Source of the DNA: JABDBK01 sp964453575
GTDB lineage: Bacteria > Pseudomonadota > Gammaproteobacteria > DSM-16500
Length of the DNA stretch: 49,547 bases
NCBI GenBank assembly: GCA_964453575.1
Contig: CAYVRW010000006.1
Coordinates: forward strand, 1-49,547
Direction: 5' to 3'
Shown: one piece after another, positions 9,747 through 17,812 of the stretch
How the letters are laid out: each line of letters starts with the position of its first letter
Numbering within the stretch: the first letter of the stretch is position 1
The notes under the pieces: model-generated
Seen by the model: only the letters and a program-made list of their open reading frames with translations
Databases searched by the model: none
Told to the model about the DNA's origin: nothing
Position numbers and translations under genes: made by a program

Positions 9747-10859
9747 GTGAAAAAATATACCAAGCTATTTTTAGCAACACTTTGTTTCATCTCTTCTGCA
9801 CCTGTATTAGCCGACGGCTATAAGGGTGAAGCACCACCACTACCTTGTGTAACCATTCCAAACTTTAATGGCGGCTTTGAATTCACCATTGGTCCAGTTT
9901 GGATGCAACCCACCAGCAGTAACTTGACCTATGTGGGTGTTAATCAATCCGCAACCCTTACCGGTGCAACAACATCAATCACCACTTCAATTTGGTCTGA
10001 TAGCTCTATCAGTCCTAATTATGATTGGGGCTTTATGTTTGGGGTTGGTTATGTGTTCCCAAATACGGCGAATGATGTGAAAGTTGACTGGTTGTATTTC
10101 CATAACGACTACAGCAACAGCACAGGGGTGTTAGGCGTTTCTGGAGTCACTACTGAAGTAGTAAACTTCCCTCTTGAGACGACTGGACTGCTTTCTGGCC
10201 AGGCTTTTGATGTTTCAGGCAAGGTTGATTACGATTTTGATGCAGTAGACTTAACCTTTGGTCAATATGTCAATATAGGCCCACGATTACAGACCAGAAT
10301 GTTTGCAGGTCTTAGATACATGCGCTTGAATGATGATTTGACCATCAATTCAGTTGAGGTTGACCCAAGAACCACACCAACAGGTTCAACTGTTACAGAG
10401 TTCTCAACAGGTCAATTGAACTCTAGCTTTAACGGCTTAGGTCCATTGTTTGGTATTAAAGCAGACTACTACATCGGTTCAGGCTTCAGCATATCCGGTG
10501 GCTTTGATGCTGCGTTATTGGTGGGTGAGCTTAGCTTCTCGGGTAATCAACTTGATACAATTACTGCAATTACATCAGGTGGTGTATCTACGGTAACTGC
10601 AATTGTACTCGATGATCTGAATTGGGACAGTCAAAACACGGTTTCCCCAGCGTTTGATGGCAAATTCGGTCTTAACTACAAGTACCAATTCAATAATGGC
10701 ACGTTGTTAGCATTAGAATTAGGCTATCAAGTTACCAAGTACATTGATGTTGTAGAAGAACTGGACAGGGGCGCTCTCTTCTCTCCTACCAGCTTTGACA
10801 CCGATGTTACAAACTTTGGTTTAAATGGTCCATATTTGACATTGAATGTTAAAATATAA
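9747..10859 (+). CDS. Legionella-type major outer membrane protein, copy 1
   Basis: This is a beta-barrel outer membrane protein of the Legionella_OMP kind, about 370 residues. I prefer the GTG at 9747 to the ATG at 9735, because a GGAGG ribosome site (9737-9741) overlaps the ATG and sits 5 nt before the GTG. The GTG start gives a clean signal peptide (KKYTKLFLATLCFISSAPVLA). Family-like segments include VKVDWLYFHNDY, a FNGLGPLFGIKADYY strand pair, FNNGTLLALELGYQVTKYIDVV and the C-terminal GPYLTLNVKI, which ends in the alternating pattern of a last strand. It is followed by a terminator and a paralogue, so the two are probably expressed separately. Confidence 0.85.
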   Translation: MKKYTKLFLATLCFISSAPVLADGYKGEAPPLPCVTIPNFNGGFEFTIGPVWMQPTSSNLTYVGVNQSATLTGATTSITTSIWSDSSISPNYDWGFMFGVGYVFPNTANDVKVDWLYFHNDYSNSTGVLGVSGVTTEVVNFPLETTGLLSGQAFDVSGKVDYDFDAVDLTFGQYVNIGPRLQTRMFAGLRYMRLNDDLTINSVEVDPRTTPTGSTVTEFSTGQLNSSFNGLGPLFGIKADYYIGSGFSISGGFDAALLVGELSFSGNQLDTITAITSGGVSTVTAIVLDDLNWDSQNTVSPAFDGKFGLNYKYQFNNGTLLALELGYQVTKYIDVVEELDRGALFSPTSFDTDVTNFGLNGPYLTLNVKI

Positions 10860-10886
10860 TGCGATGGTTTGATTGACATCGTTAGA

Positions 10887-10917
10887 GCCACTGTTTAGTT
10901 TGTGCAGTGGCTTTTTT
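10887..10917 (+). terminator. Rho-independent terminator after outer membrane protein copy 1
   Basis: A perfect 7-bp stem GCCACTG (10887-10893) / CAGTGGC (10905-10911) is followed at once by six T residues. Confidence 0.85.
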
Positions 10918-11005
10918 ATAAAGAACATAGGTCAGAGTTTAGTTTTAAAATTTTTTTCCTTACGGTTTAGGGAATAGAAGGTCAATCATGTACGGAGGCT
11001 TTTTC

Positions 11006-12154
11006 GTGAAAAAATATACCAAGCTATGTTTAGCAACATTTTGTTTTATCTCGTCAGTGTCAGCGTTTGCTGGTTATAAGGATGGTTATAAAGGCGAAGC
11101 ACCACCGCTTGTTCCTGTAACGATTCCTAGTTTTGCAGGCGGTTTTGAGTTTACATTAGGCGCGATTTATATGACGCCAGATACTTCAAATCTGGATTAT
11201 TTGGGTACCGTAGAATCTGAGCTCGGTTCTCCGAATAGCGTAAATAGTCGTATAGATTATTCCGTCAATCCAAACTACAATTGGGGATTTTTACTTGGTT
11301 TAGGTTATGTCTTTCCAGGTACCTCAAATGATGTCAAAGTGGATTGGATGTATTTCCACAATGATTTTAAATCTAGCGAGTTCGTAGTGGGTGAAGATAC
11401 AGGTGTTGCATTTAAGCCAGGCGGTGTCTTTGATATGGGTTCAGAAAACCTATTATTTGCTCAAGGTAATGTGAATTATAAATTTGATGCAGTTGATTTA
11501 ACATTTGGTCAATATCTTAACTTTGGATCAAGGTTGCAAACTCGATTATTTACTGGGTTGCGATACATGAGATTAGACGATGATCTGTCCACAGATTATG
11601 CTATTGTTACAAATAGATCCTTTTTTGATACAGGTTCGGTGAGTAACAATTTTGTGACAGGAGAAGTTGATTCCAGCTTTAACGGCTTAGGCCCAATGGT
11701 TGGTATTAAAGCAGATCTGTATTTGGGCGGCGGCTTTAGCATGTCGGGTGGTTTTGATTCCGCATTGTTGGTAGGTAATCTAGGTTTGAGTGCTAGCGCT
11801 GATACCGCAACCTTCACCCAATCTGGAACAACTGCTCCTTTCAGATTAACGACTGCCAATAACATTAATTATGGATTTGATAGCCAACAGGTTATTGCTC
11901 CAGGATTTGATGCCAAATTCGGTCTTAACTACAAGTATCAGTTCAATAACGGTACGTTGCTAGGCATAGAATTGGGTTATCAGGTTACCAAGTATATTGA
12001 TGTCGTTGCGCAGATAGGCGGTGCTGATGAGTCAGTTGAAGAGTTTACTGATGCATCTGCTACAATGGTACTACAAGGTTTCGATCATAGATCTGTGGAT
12101 GTTACCAACTTCCGTTTAGCAGGCCCCTATTTGACTTTCAACGTCAAAGTCTAA
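11006..12154 (+). CDS. Legionella-type major outer membrane protein, copy 2
   Basis: This is a paralogue of the gene at 9747, about 382 residues from the GTG at 11006. The in-frame ATG at 10988 would place the GGAGG motif inside the gene; the same layout in copy 1 supports GTG as the real start. The signal peptide resembles copy 1 (KKYTKLCLATFCFISSVSAFA). Shared barrel segments are SNDVKVDWMYFHNDF, SRLQTRLFTGLRYMRLDDDL, GGGFSMSGGFDSALLVG and the last strand GPYLTFNVKV. Differences concentrate in likely surface loops, as in surface antigens under diversifying selection. The leader (GGGAATAGAA before an ATCATGTA stretch) is also duplicated. A porin or adhesin role is expected from the family. 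Confidence 0.85.
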   Translation: MKKYTKLCLATFCFISSVSAFAGYKDGYKGEAPPLVPVTIPSFAGGFEFTLGAIYMTPDTSNLDYLGTVESELGSPNSVNSRIDYSVNPNYNWGFLLGLGYVFPGTSNDVKVDWMYFHNDFKSSEFVVGEDTGVAFKPGGVFDMGSENLLFAQGNVNYKFDAVDLTFGQYLNFGSRLQTRLFTGLRYMRLDDDLSTDYAIVTNRSFFDTGSVSNNFVTGEVDSSFNGLGPMVGIKADLYLGGGFSMSGGFDSALLVGNLGLSASADTATFTQSGTTAPFRLTTANNINYGFDSQQVIAPGFDAKFGLNYKYQFNNGTLLGIELGYQVTKYIDVVAQIGGADESVEEFTDASATMVLQGFDHRSVDVTNFRLAGPYLTFNVKV

Positions 12155-12170
12155 GCAATATTTACTAAAC

Positions 12171-12196
12171 AAAAAGCCACTTATAGTGGCTTTTTT
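12171..12196. terminator. Bidirectional terminator between the outer membrane protein copy 2 and def
   Basis: The stem GCCACT (12176-12181) / AGTGGC (12185-12190) has A5 on the left and T6 on the right. It can therefore end transcription from both the plus-strand porin gene and the minus-strand gsp-def unit. Confidence 0.85.
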
Positions 12197-12198
12197 AT

Positions 12199-12702
12199 TT
12201 ATCCCTTCTTCAAAAACTTTTCCATCTTCTTAAGCAGCATCCGTTTCTTCAGCGACGATAAATAATCAATATAAAGCTTACCATTCAAATGGTCTATTTC
12301 ATGCTGCAAACAGTGGCCTAGCAAACCCTCACCTTCAATTTCAAAAAATTGACCATTCACATCTTGTGCGCGTACTTTTACATAGGTTGAGCGAGGGACT
12401 TTATCATAAGTGCCAGGGACAGAAAGACAACCTGCTTCCATAAGCTCACTGCCGCTTTGCTCAATAATTTCAGGATTAATAATCACAAAACGTTGGTCGT
12501 GTTTTTCGCTAATGTCTACGGTCGCGATACGTTTTGCCACACCTACTTGCGGTGCGGCCAAACCTATGCCATTTTCGTGGTACATGGTTTCATACATGTC
12601 TTCAACAAATTTCGTAAGGGCTGCATCAAACTGAGTAACGGGTTCTGCAATTTTATGCAATGCGGGATGATAGGAGTAATAAACGACTTTTAATAATGCC
12701 AT
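12199..12702 (-). CDS. def: Peptide deformylase
   Basis: This enzyme removes the N-formyl group from nascent proteins and is a metal-dependent hydrolase. Its 167 residues are normal for the family. All three motifs are present: GIGLAAPQ (45-52), EAGCLS (89-94, with the metal ligand C92) and HEIDH (134-138, with ligands H134 and H138 and catalytic E135). Motif 2 has Ala where E. coli has Glu before GCLS. It begins 12 bp after gspM and may be read through from the gsp operon. It is not next to fmt, its common partner, so this may be a second deformylase gene; the window cannot settle that. Confidence 0.95.
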   Translation of the reverse strand: MALLKVVYYSYHPALHKIAEPVTQFDAALTKFVEDMYETMYHENGIGLAAPQVGVAKRIATVDISEKHDQRFVIINPEIIEQSGSELMEAGCLSVPGTYDKVPRSTYVKVRAQDVNGQFFEIEGEGLLGHCLQHEIDHLNGKLYIDYLSSLKKRMLLKKMEKFLKKG

Positions 12703-12714
12703 AATCTGCCTTTC

Positions 12715-13185
12715 TTATGATTGTGTTAATTGAATTTCTGCGGATACAATACCAGGAGTAGTAGAAGCTGCAACGGTAAATTGTGTTACTGCTAGACCTT
12801 GTTGACGCGAAGCATCATTTAACCAAGTGATAAGCTCATCAAAGTTAACTTGTTTGAAACTAAGCAGCACAGCATCATTTTCAGCTTGGCGCAATTGGGA
12901 AAGTTGATTTGCAAATGAGCTTTGTTTAATAAGGTTCTGGGTCAAACTAAGCGCCGATGCTGATGAATGCGCAGTAGGTGCTTGAGCAGTCTTAAGTTGC
13001 CTGTCTGCTGCCTCCATCCAGGTATAAAGTTTTTGGTTTTGTACTATTTCAGCACGCATAGCGGTAATTTTATGGTCTAGCGGCAACCATATGCAGGTAT
13101 AAATCATAAAAAGGATGACCGCAATGCCGCCTAAAGTGACGATTTGTTTTTCACGCTGCGCTAATCCCAGCCACCATTGTTTCAT
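12715..13185 (-). CDS. gspM: Type II secretion inner-membrane protein GspM
   Basis: This 156-residue protein is small and bitopic. A short cytoplasmic start (MKQWWLGLAQREKQIVTLG) is followed by a single transmembrane segment at about 18-37 (GGIAVILFMIYTCIWLPL). A coiled-coil region and a small ferredoxin-like periplasmic domain come next. GspM partners GspL in the inner-membrane assembly platform of T2SS. Sequence conservation in this family is low, so the call rests largely on the WW..L..RE start, the topology and the position immediately after gspL with a 4-bp overlap. It is the last gsp gene of this block. Confidence 0.88.
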   Translation of the reverse strand: MKQWWLGLAQREKQIVTLGGIAVILFMIYTCIWLPLDHKITAMRAEIVQNQKLYTWMEAADRQLKTAQAPTAHSSASALSLTQNLIKQSSFANQLSQLRQAENDAVLLSFKQVNFDELITWLNDASRQQGLAVTQFTVAASTTPGIVSAEIQLTQS

Positions 13186-14384
13186 GCGACACCTGTGTTA
13201 ATAATTAAGTTTGCTTTAACTTGAGTATCAGCAATGCTGGCGCTTTGTTGTTTCACGTTTAAACCTTGCTGTTTTAACGATTTTGAAAAAAGATCAAGCG
13301 TGTCAAAGGAGGGCGCAATAATGGTTAAGGTCAGCGCATGTTCACGAAAATCAAATTGTTTAAGCTGAATAGCGGGTGATTGATGCAAACTGTTACCTAT
13401 GATGCCTAATAAACCCAAAATAGCATTTTTATCAGCATTGGAAACTTTTTTTAATTTTTCTTGCATGCGTTCACGGGGTGCGACCATGCTGGTTGCTGCT
13501 GGAAAATGTTTTTTATAAATAGCATTGATTGCAATATCAGATTTGTTCACTGCATGTTCTAACATAAAATAAGAGACAATATGGTTTAAGAATAATAAAA
13601 AAATCCAACTCGCTGCGACACAACCGCTCGCCAACCACATTTTTTTTGTTAACGAGGATGACTGTTTAGCTGCATAAGTTCCTTGCAATAAATTGATAGC
13701 AGCATCGTTGGCCATGTTTTCAAGTACATTTTTATTCGTACAAGCTATTTCATTCACTATGATATTAGGCAGATTAAGAGGAATGATTACATTAGAAAAA
13801 TAATGGATATGTAAACATTCCGGTTGTTCTGCAGCTCTTTCCAGTTGTAACGTTAAAAATGTGGAAAGATTTTCATGATCACACGCAAAACCTTGATATT
13901 TTCCAGTACGCACTAAGCAAATATCGTTAAGTACGGCCACTTGCCATTGCTCTGGTATAAAAGCCAGCGCTAAGGTTGCTGGAACCATGGTATTGGCAGA
14001 GATACCAACTTGTTTTAATGTATCAATATAAGTTTGCATAAGCTGTTGCGTAATAATAGCAACCGGTAAGCTGCCATCAGCCTGAGATGTTCCTATAGCA
14101 AAGTGTAAATTTTGCACATCTGTAATAAGTTGTTCTTCCAGCGCAAAAGGCAATGCTTGTAATAAACGTTGACGGCTTAATTTAGGAAGTGTCGCCTGTG
14201 TTAACAAAACTTCCTCTCCTGGAACGATGACAGTAATATCATAGCCTTGAGAATAGATAGTTAAATCAGCAATATTTCCCTCTAAAACAATAGATTGCAC
14301 AACGCCTGTCTCATCCCATGCAACCCAGCTTGCAATAGGAAGAAGATGAGATGATAAATTAATCAACAAACGTTTAGCGGTCAT
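13182..14384 (-). CDS. gspL: Type II secretion platform protein GspL
   Basis: This protein has 400 residues from the ATG at 14384, which overlaps the gspK stop in an ATGA arrangement and has an AAAGG site upstream; an upstream ATG at 14405 is less likely. The cytoplasmic N-terminal half has the actin-like fold features of GspL (LPKLSRQRLLQALPFALEEQL). A transmembrane segment lies at about 250-268 (LASGCVAASWIFLLFLNHIV). A periplasmic ferredoxin-like domain ends the chain. GspL recruits the ATPase GspE to the inner membrane and binds GspM and the pseudopilins. It sits in canonical order between K and M. Confidence 0.92.
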   Translation of the reverse strand: MTAKRLLINLSSHLLPIASWVAWDETGVVQSIVLEGNIADLTIYSQGYDITVIVPGEEVLLTQATLPKLSRQRLLQALPFALEEQLITDVQNLHFAIGTSQADGSLPVAIITQQLMQTYIDTLKQVGISANTMVPATLALAFIPEQWQVAVLNDICLVRTGKYQGFACDHENLSTFLTLQLERAAEQPECLHIHYFSNVIIPLNLPNIIVNEIACTNKNVLENMANDAAINLLQGTYAAKQSSSLTKKMWLASGCVAASWIFLLFLNHIVSYFMLEHAVNKSDIAINAIYKKHFPAATSMVAPRERMQEKLKKVSNADKNAILGLLGIIGNSLHQSPAIQLKQFDFREHALTLTIIAPSFDTLDLFSKSLKQQGLNVKQQSASIADTQVKANLIINTGVA

Positions 14385-15325
14385 AATGTACCTTTGCTTT
14401 GCCATAGGATAGTTTCTATGGGTTGTTCATTATTGAGCATTCTATGTAATAGTGTATAAAGTGTTATTTCTTGATGCTCTACTTTAACACTGGTTTTGAC
14501 TAAAAAATAGCTGCTGCTGACGCTAATTTTTTTATTAGGGATTTGATGGTTTTTAACAATATCAAGCTGTAAAAAGCTTTCTGTGCTAACAAAAGGTTTT
14601 TGTTTTCTATGAGTAACAATGGCTGTTGCTGCTTCAAAGGACAAGCTTGGACTTAAACTCATTAATACTTGCGGCGGGGCGCTATTGATATTGAGATTAG
14701 TCACTTCAGGAAGTGCTGTCACAAAAGGCGATAATTTGGCATAAAGTTGCGGCGTCATGCCTTTAACCAATCTCAGTTCACTAATACTCACCATAGGTCT
14801 ATGCGGTGCGACATAAGCGGGTGATTGTTTAGCATAATAATCGTCTATTTGATTATTAGCGCCATTCGGGGCAATCCAATCACGAATGGCTACGATAAGC
14901 GGGTTAATATCATCGTTTTTCATCGTAGGGGCAACGGATTTGATAAGTTGCATAAAACCTTGCTGTGCCTCAGGGTCAGCTAAATTGTTAATGTTAAAAA
15001 GCCCTTCTTGATCATCGATAATGCTATAAATGCTGGCATTTTCTATCTTACTGACCGGGGAACGTAGCGGCATGATATCAGTGATTTTATCTTGTTTTTT
15101 TTGCTTTAAATTAGCATTAAGCTGTTCCATGGCCCATGCAATAGAACCTTCTGCATAAAAACGTGCTTTAGTATCATTCAGTATGAGTTCAGTGCGTCTA
15201 AGATCAATGCGTAATCGTTCTATCATCATAAACGCGGCAATAGCAACTAAAGTGGTGACAAACAAAGCCACAATAATCGCAGCCCCACGTTGTGATGTTA
15301 GGTTGAGGTTAGGTTTTCTTCGCAT
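14381..15325 (-). CDS. gspK: Minor pseudopilin GspK
   Basis: This is a 314-residue large minor pseudopilin. The prepilin site is SQRGAAIIVALFVTTLVA, with cleavage expected after G14. As usual for GspK, it lacks the Glu at mature position 5. The large C-terminal domain includes NINSAPPQVLMSLSPSL and a helix-hairpin-like helical region (SISELRLVKGMTPQLY), which are hallmarks of the family. GspK, I and J form the tip of the pseudopilus. The gene overlaps gspJ by 17 bp and gspL by 4 bp, indicating translational coupling. Confidence 0.95.
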   Translation of the reverse strand: MRRKPNLNLTSQRGAAIIVALFVTTLVAIAAFMMIERLRIDLRRTELILNDTKARFYAEGSIAWAMEQLNANLKQKKQDKITDIMPLRSPVSKIENASIYSIIDDQEGLFNINNLADPEAQQGFMQLIKSVAPTMKNDDINPLIVAIRDWIAPNGANNQIDDYYAKQSPAYVAPHRPMVSISELRLVKGMTPQLYAKLSPFVTALPEVTNLNINSAPPQVLMSLSPSLSFEAATAIVTHRKQKPFVSTESFLQLDIVKNHQIPNKKISVSSSYFLVKTSVKVEHQEITLYTLLHRMLNNEQPIETILWQSKGTL

Positions 15326-15914
15326 TTTCTTCCCCAGTGGGTACCAGATAAAATTGCGTTATCGTACCCCAGTTTTTAAGCGTAAGATGAATGCGCACTC
15401 CTTTAGGTAATTTAGCTTGAGAACCTTCCGGCCATTTATTAGTAAATTTTCCATGAAAATCTAAATACTCAAAACGTAAATCACTTAAATTATTTAATAA
15501 CACGCGTGAATCTGGCATGGTTTTTGCAGTTTGGTCTAACACCTGCCATGTTCTGCGTAGTAATACATGTTTAGCTAATTCATATTGGGTACGTTGTAAG
15601 GTGCTGCGTTGTAATTTTCCTTCTGGATTAGACACGCCCGCATGGGTGAACGTTAAGCTTGTGGGTGTACCGATCAGACTTGGCTCAATACTTCCTTTGG
15701 CGCTTGTTATGGGTCGATTAATAGCTTGTTCAATATCACGAGACATTAACAAAAAGGCGAATTGTAAGTTAGCCAGTTTATCAGCTTGTTTTTCAGTAAC
15801 GGCTTGACTGTTTAACACAGTACGTAAACCTGAAACCATAATTAATGACACAATAGTAAAAATGAAAACTGCGATTAATACTTCAAGTAATGTAAAACCA
15901 TTATTTTTGCGCAT
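15309..15914 (-). CDS. gspJ: Minor pseudopilin GspJ
   Basis: This is a 201-residue pseudopilin. The N-terminus MRKNNGFTLLEVLIA has a GspO/PilD prepilin peptidase site after G6 and the Glu at mature position 5. A hydrophobic helix (VFIFTIVSLIMVSGL) and a beta-rich periplasmic domain follow, with SLTFTHAGVSNPEGKLQRST, a typical GspJ segment. It overlaps gspI by 14 bp and gspK by 17 bp. It acts in the tip complex with GspI and GspK. Confidence 0.95.
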   Translation of the reverse strand: MRKNNGFTLLEVLIAVFIFTIVSLIMVSGLRTVLNSQAVTEKQADKLANLQFAFLLMSRDIEQAINRPITSAKGSIEPSLIGTPTSLTFTHAGVSNPEGKLQRSTLQRTQYELAKHVLLRRTWQVLDQTAKTMPDSRVLLNNLSDLRFEYLDFHGKFTNKWPEGSQAKLPKGVRIHLTLKNWGTITQFYLVPTGEENAKKT

Positions 15915-16269
15915 AAAGGTAACTCGAAAGATTTATTATTTCCTGATCACTATCTTTAGGAAAAACAGCAACATGTAATGCCTGAATCTTAGGGTTAGGC
16001 GTGGGTTCTACTGTCGCCCTCCAAGTCCAAAATGTAGCAAGCATCTCAGTTTCATCTGAAATTTCATTCGATTTGGATAAATCAATTAATTCAGCTCTTG
16101 CTTCATTGATGATGCGCATAGCAACCCAATTGGCGATGACTTTTTGTTGTAAATACTGGGTATCTCTAATGTTTTGTGAGGTAGATTTGATAATAGCTGT
16201 TAATGCAATGCCAACGATGGCCAGTGCAATTAATACTTCGATCAGCGTGAAACCCAAATTATTTTTCAT
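15901..16269 (-). CDS. gspI: Minor pseudopilin GspI
   Basis: This protein has 122 residues from the ATG at 16269. The longer reading frame to 16305 would put 12 extra residues ahead of a normal MKNNLGFTLIEVLIALAI prepilin start, so the internal ATG is chosen. The cleavage site is after G6, with Glu at mature position 5. The C-terminal domain includes NWVAMRIINEARAE, a conserved GspI feature. It overlaps gspH by 11 bp. GspI nucleates the pseudopilus tip with J and K. Confidence 0.92.
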   Translation of the reverse strand: MKNNLGFTLIEVLIALAIVGIALTAIIKSTSQNIRDTQYLQQKVIANWVAMRIINEARAELIDLSKSNEISDETEMLATFWTWRATVEPTPNPKIQALHVAVFPKDSDQEIINLSSYLYAQK

Positions 16270-16774
16270 GATACACCTCGGTTTCAACATTGCCAGTTGC
16301 ATCACCTCTTACAACATAAACAGGCTGACTGCCAGGTTTAGCAATGGTAAGGATGAAAGGTGTAATATCGCCGCTTTCAGAAATAAGAATAGCAGGACTG
16401 CCATCAAGTGCTTTTTTTTCATCGTTTATATGTAAAGTAATTTCTGCATAATTTGGAATAGCATGTAATCCTAAACTTTTACTGGTGATCGCATCCCAAG
16501 GGTGCTCTTGATCATGAGTATAGGTATAAAATTGAAAATAATGAGGAGAAAAAGCTAATCCTAACGTACTAGGGCGCAACATGGCCTCTTGTTCAGCAAG
16601 TATCATCAAACGTGTGAGTTTACGCGCGAAGGTTTCTAATTGTTTGGTTTTATTATGTGAAATAGTGACGACAGCGGCGCTTGACACGATACTAATAATG
16701 ACGATGACGATAAGGATTTCAATAAGCGTAAAACCTTGCGCAATCCCCCTCGTCATACGTGCATACGTTATCAT
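16259..16774 (-). CDS. gspH: Pseudopilin GspH
   Basis: This 171-residue protein has the prepilin motif IAQGFTLIEILIVIVII, with cleavage after G14 and Glu at mature position 5. The globular domain contains LMILAEQEAMLRPSTLGLAF, which matches the conserved GspH/FimT region. It starts at an ATGA overlap with gspG and runs into gspI. GspH links the tip complex to the GspG fibre. Confidence 0.93.
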   Translation of the reverse strand: MITYARMTRGIAQGFTLIEILIVIVIISIVSSAAVVTISHNKTKQLETFARKLTRLMILAEQEAMLRPSTLGLAFSPHYFQFYTYTHDQEHPWDAITSKSLGLHAIPNYAEITLHINDEKKALDGSPAILISESGDITPFILTIAKPGSQPVYVVRGDATGNVETEVYHEK

Positions 16775-17211
16775 GTGCCAACGTTATCCATGTTTAAATT
16801 ACTGATCTCGCTGTTGCCTTCTTTGCCTTTGGCGCCATAACTGAAGATACGAAGTCTTTCGCTATCATTGATATATTGATACGTTTGTCCCCATGGATCC
16901 ATCGGTACTTGTTGTAAATAACCGTCGGATTTCCAGTTACGCGGCATAGGATCAGAAGTGGGTTTGCTAACCAGTGCTTGCAATCCTTGATCAGTTGATG
17001 GATAGTACCCGTTGTCTAATTTATAAAGATCAAGTGCACTTTGGATAGCTAAAATATCTTGTTTAGCCTTAACGATACGGGCTTGTTCAGGCCGGCTCAT
17101 AAATTTGGGTATAACAACTGCGGCTAAAATACCTAAAATCACAACGACCACCATGACTTCTATTAAGGTGAAACCTTGTGCTTTTTTTGTTGAATAACGC
17201 GATCTAAGCAT
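16771..17211 (-). CDS. gspG: Major pseudopilin GspG
   Basis: This 146-residue protein is the main subunit of the T2SS pseudopilus. The site KKAQGFTLIEVMVVVVILGI is cleaved after G13 and has Glu at mature position 5. The signature IPKFMSRPEQARIVKAKQDI and the C-terminal calcium-loop region with NGYYPSTDQGLQALV and PMDPWGQTYQY are diagnostic. It is the first gene of the G-to-M half of the operon. Directly upstream, where gspF would be expected, lies a 20 kb accessory island, so this half must use its own promoter in the short 17212-17300 gap. Confidence 0.97.
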   Translation of the reverse strand: MLRSRYSTKKAQGFTLIEVMVVVVILGILAAVVIPKFMSRPEQARIVKAKQDILAIQSALDLYKLDNGYYPSTDQGLQALVSKPTSDPMPRNWKSDGYLQQVPMDPWGQTYQYINDSERLRIFSYGAKGKEGNSEISNLNMDNVGT

Positions 17212-17300
17212 AAAATAAGTACCTTTTTGTCCTTTTTTGGAAGAATCAAGTATACTGTAACTATAGGTAAAGATTAAGTTATATTGACCACAGGTGATTT
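17212..17300. promoter_or_regulatory. Divergent intergenic region between gspG and a small gene
   Basis: These 89 bp separate gspG (leftward) from a rightward small gene and must hold both promoters unless transcripts come from elsewhere. The palindrome AGTATACT could serve as a -10 on either strand. For gspG a TTAATC box lies 17 bp before TATACT on the minus strand. The assignment is tentative. Confidence 0.35.
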
Positions 17301-17531
17301 ATGGCTAAAGACCAAGATGGGGAGCAAATCGCTAAGTTGCAGATATTACAGCAATTATTTATAGTACCTTCTGCAAAGCAGGCTCTGCATCTTATGCATA
17401 TGCTTAAAGCGCTTGATATGGAGCCGACAGATGTTAAGGCTGTCTTAAATCAAGTTTTGCATGATTATCTTAACCAAAAACCAGAAGTGACTGAAAGTAA
17501 TAGGAATTTTCCAAATGCAAAGAAAAGATGA
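17301..17531 (+). CDS. Small hypothetical protein
   Basis: This 76-residue, mostly helical and charged protein has no family I recognise. It contains LQQLFIVPSAKQALHLMHML and ends with a Lys/Arg-rich tail (NFPNAKKR). It has no signal peptide or membrane segment. A usable ribosome site (AGGTGA) precedes the ATG. It is the first gene of the accessory island, divergent from gspG. Confidence 0.5.
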   Translation: MAKDQDGEQIAKLQILQQLFIVPSAKQALHLMHMLKALDMEPTDVKAVLNQVLHDYLNQKPEVTESNRNFPNAKKR

Positions 17532-17600
17532 TAATTTTGCTATTTTTTGCAAATTTGGATAAAATATAGACTATATGTTGTAAATCATGAGGTAATGTTT

Positions 17601-17795
17601 ATGTCAAATGAGGTATTCAAGGCAGTGTATGGCGCAGCACTTGGATTAAGTGAAATAGGATCTGAAATGTCTAAGGCAACCCAGAAAGCAATACTTGAGT
17701 TAGCAGCTAATTTTATAAATAAAGACGCTTCAGATATATATAATCAAGGTGTCACATTAGAAGCATCTAATAAGAACCAGCCTAAAATAAGATAA
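17601..17795 (+). CDS. Small hypothetical protein
   Basis: This protein has 64 residues from the ATG at 17601, chosen because a GAGG site lies 8 nt upstream; earlier in-frame ATGs at 17547 and 17595 have no site or are too close. It starts MSNEVFKAVYGAALGLSEIG and is predicted helical. No function is recognised. It ends 17 bp before the next gene, which suggests co-transcription with it. Confidence 0.5.
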   Translation: MSNEVFKAVYGAALGLSEIGSEMSKATQKAILELAANFINKDASDIYNQGVTLEASNKNQPKIR

Positions 17796-17812
17796 TCCAT
17801 TAGGAGATAGAT

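Noticed and set aside
12410..12440. EAGCLS in place of EEGCLS in peptide deformylase as a sign of lost activity
   Set aside because: The metal ligands C92, H134 and H138 and the catalytic E135 are all present; the position varies in active relatives.
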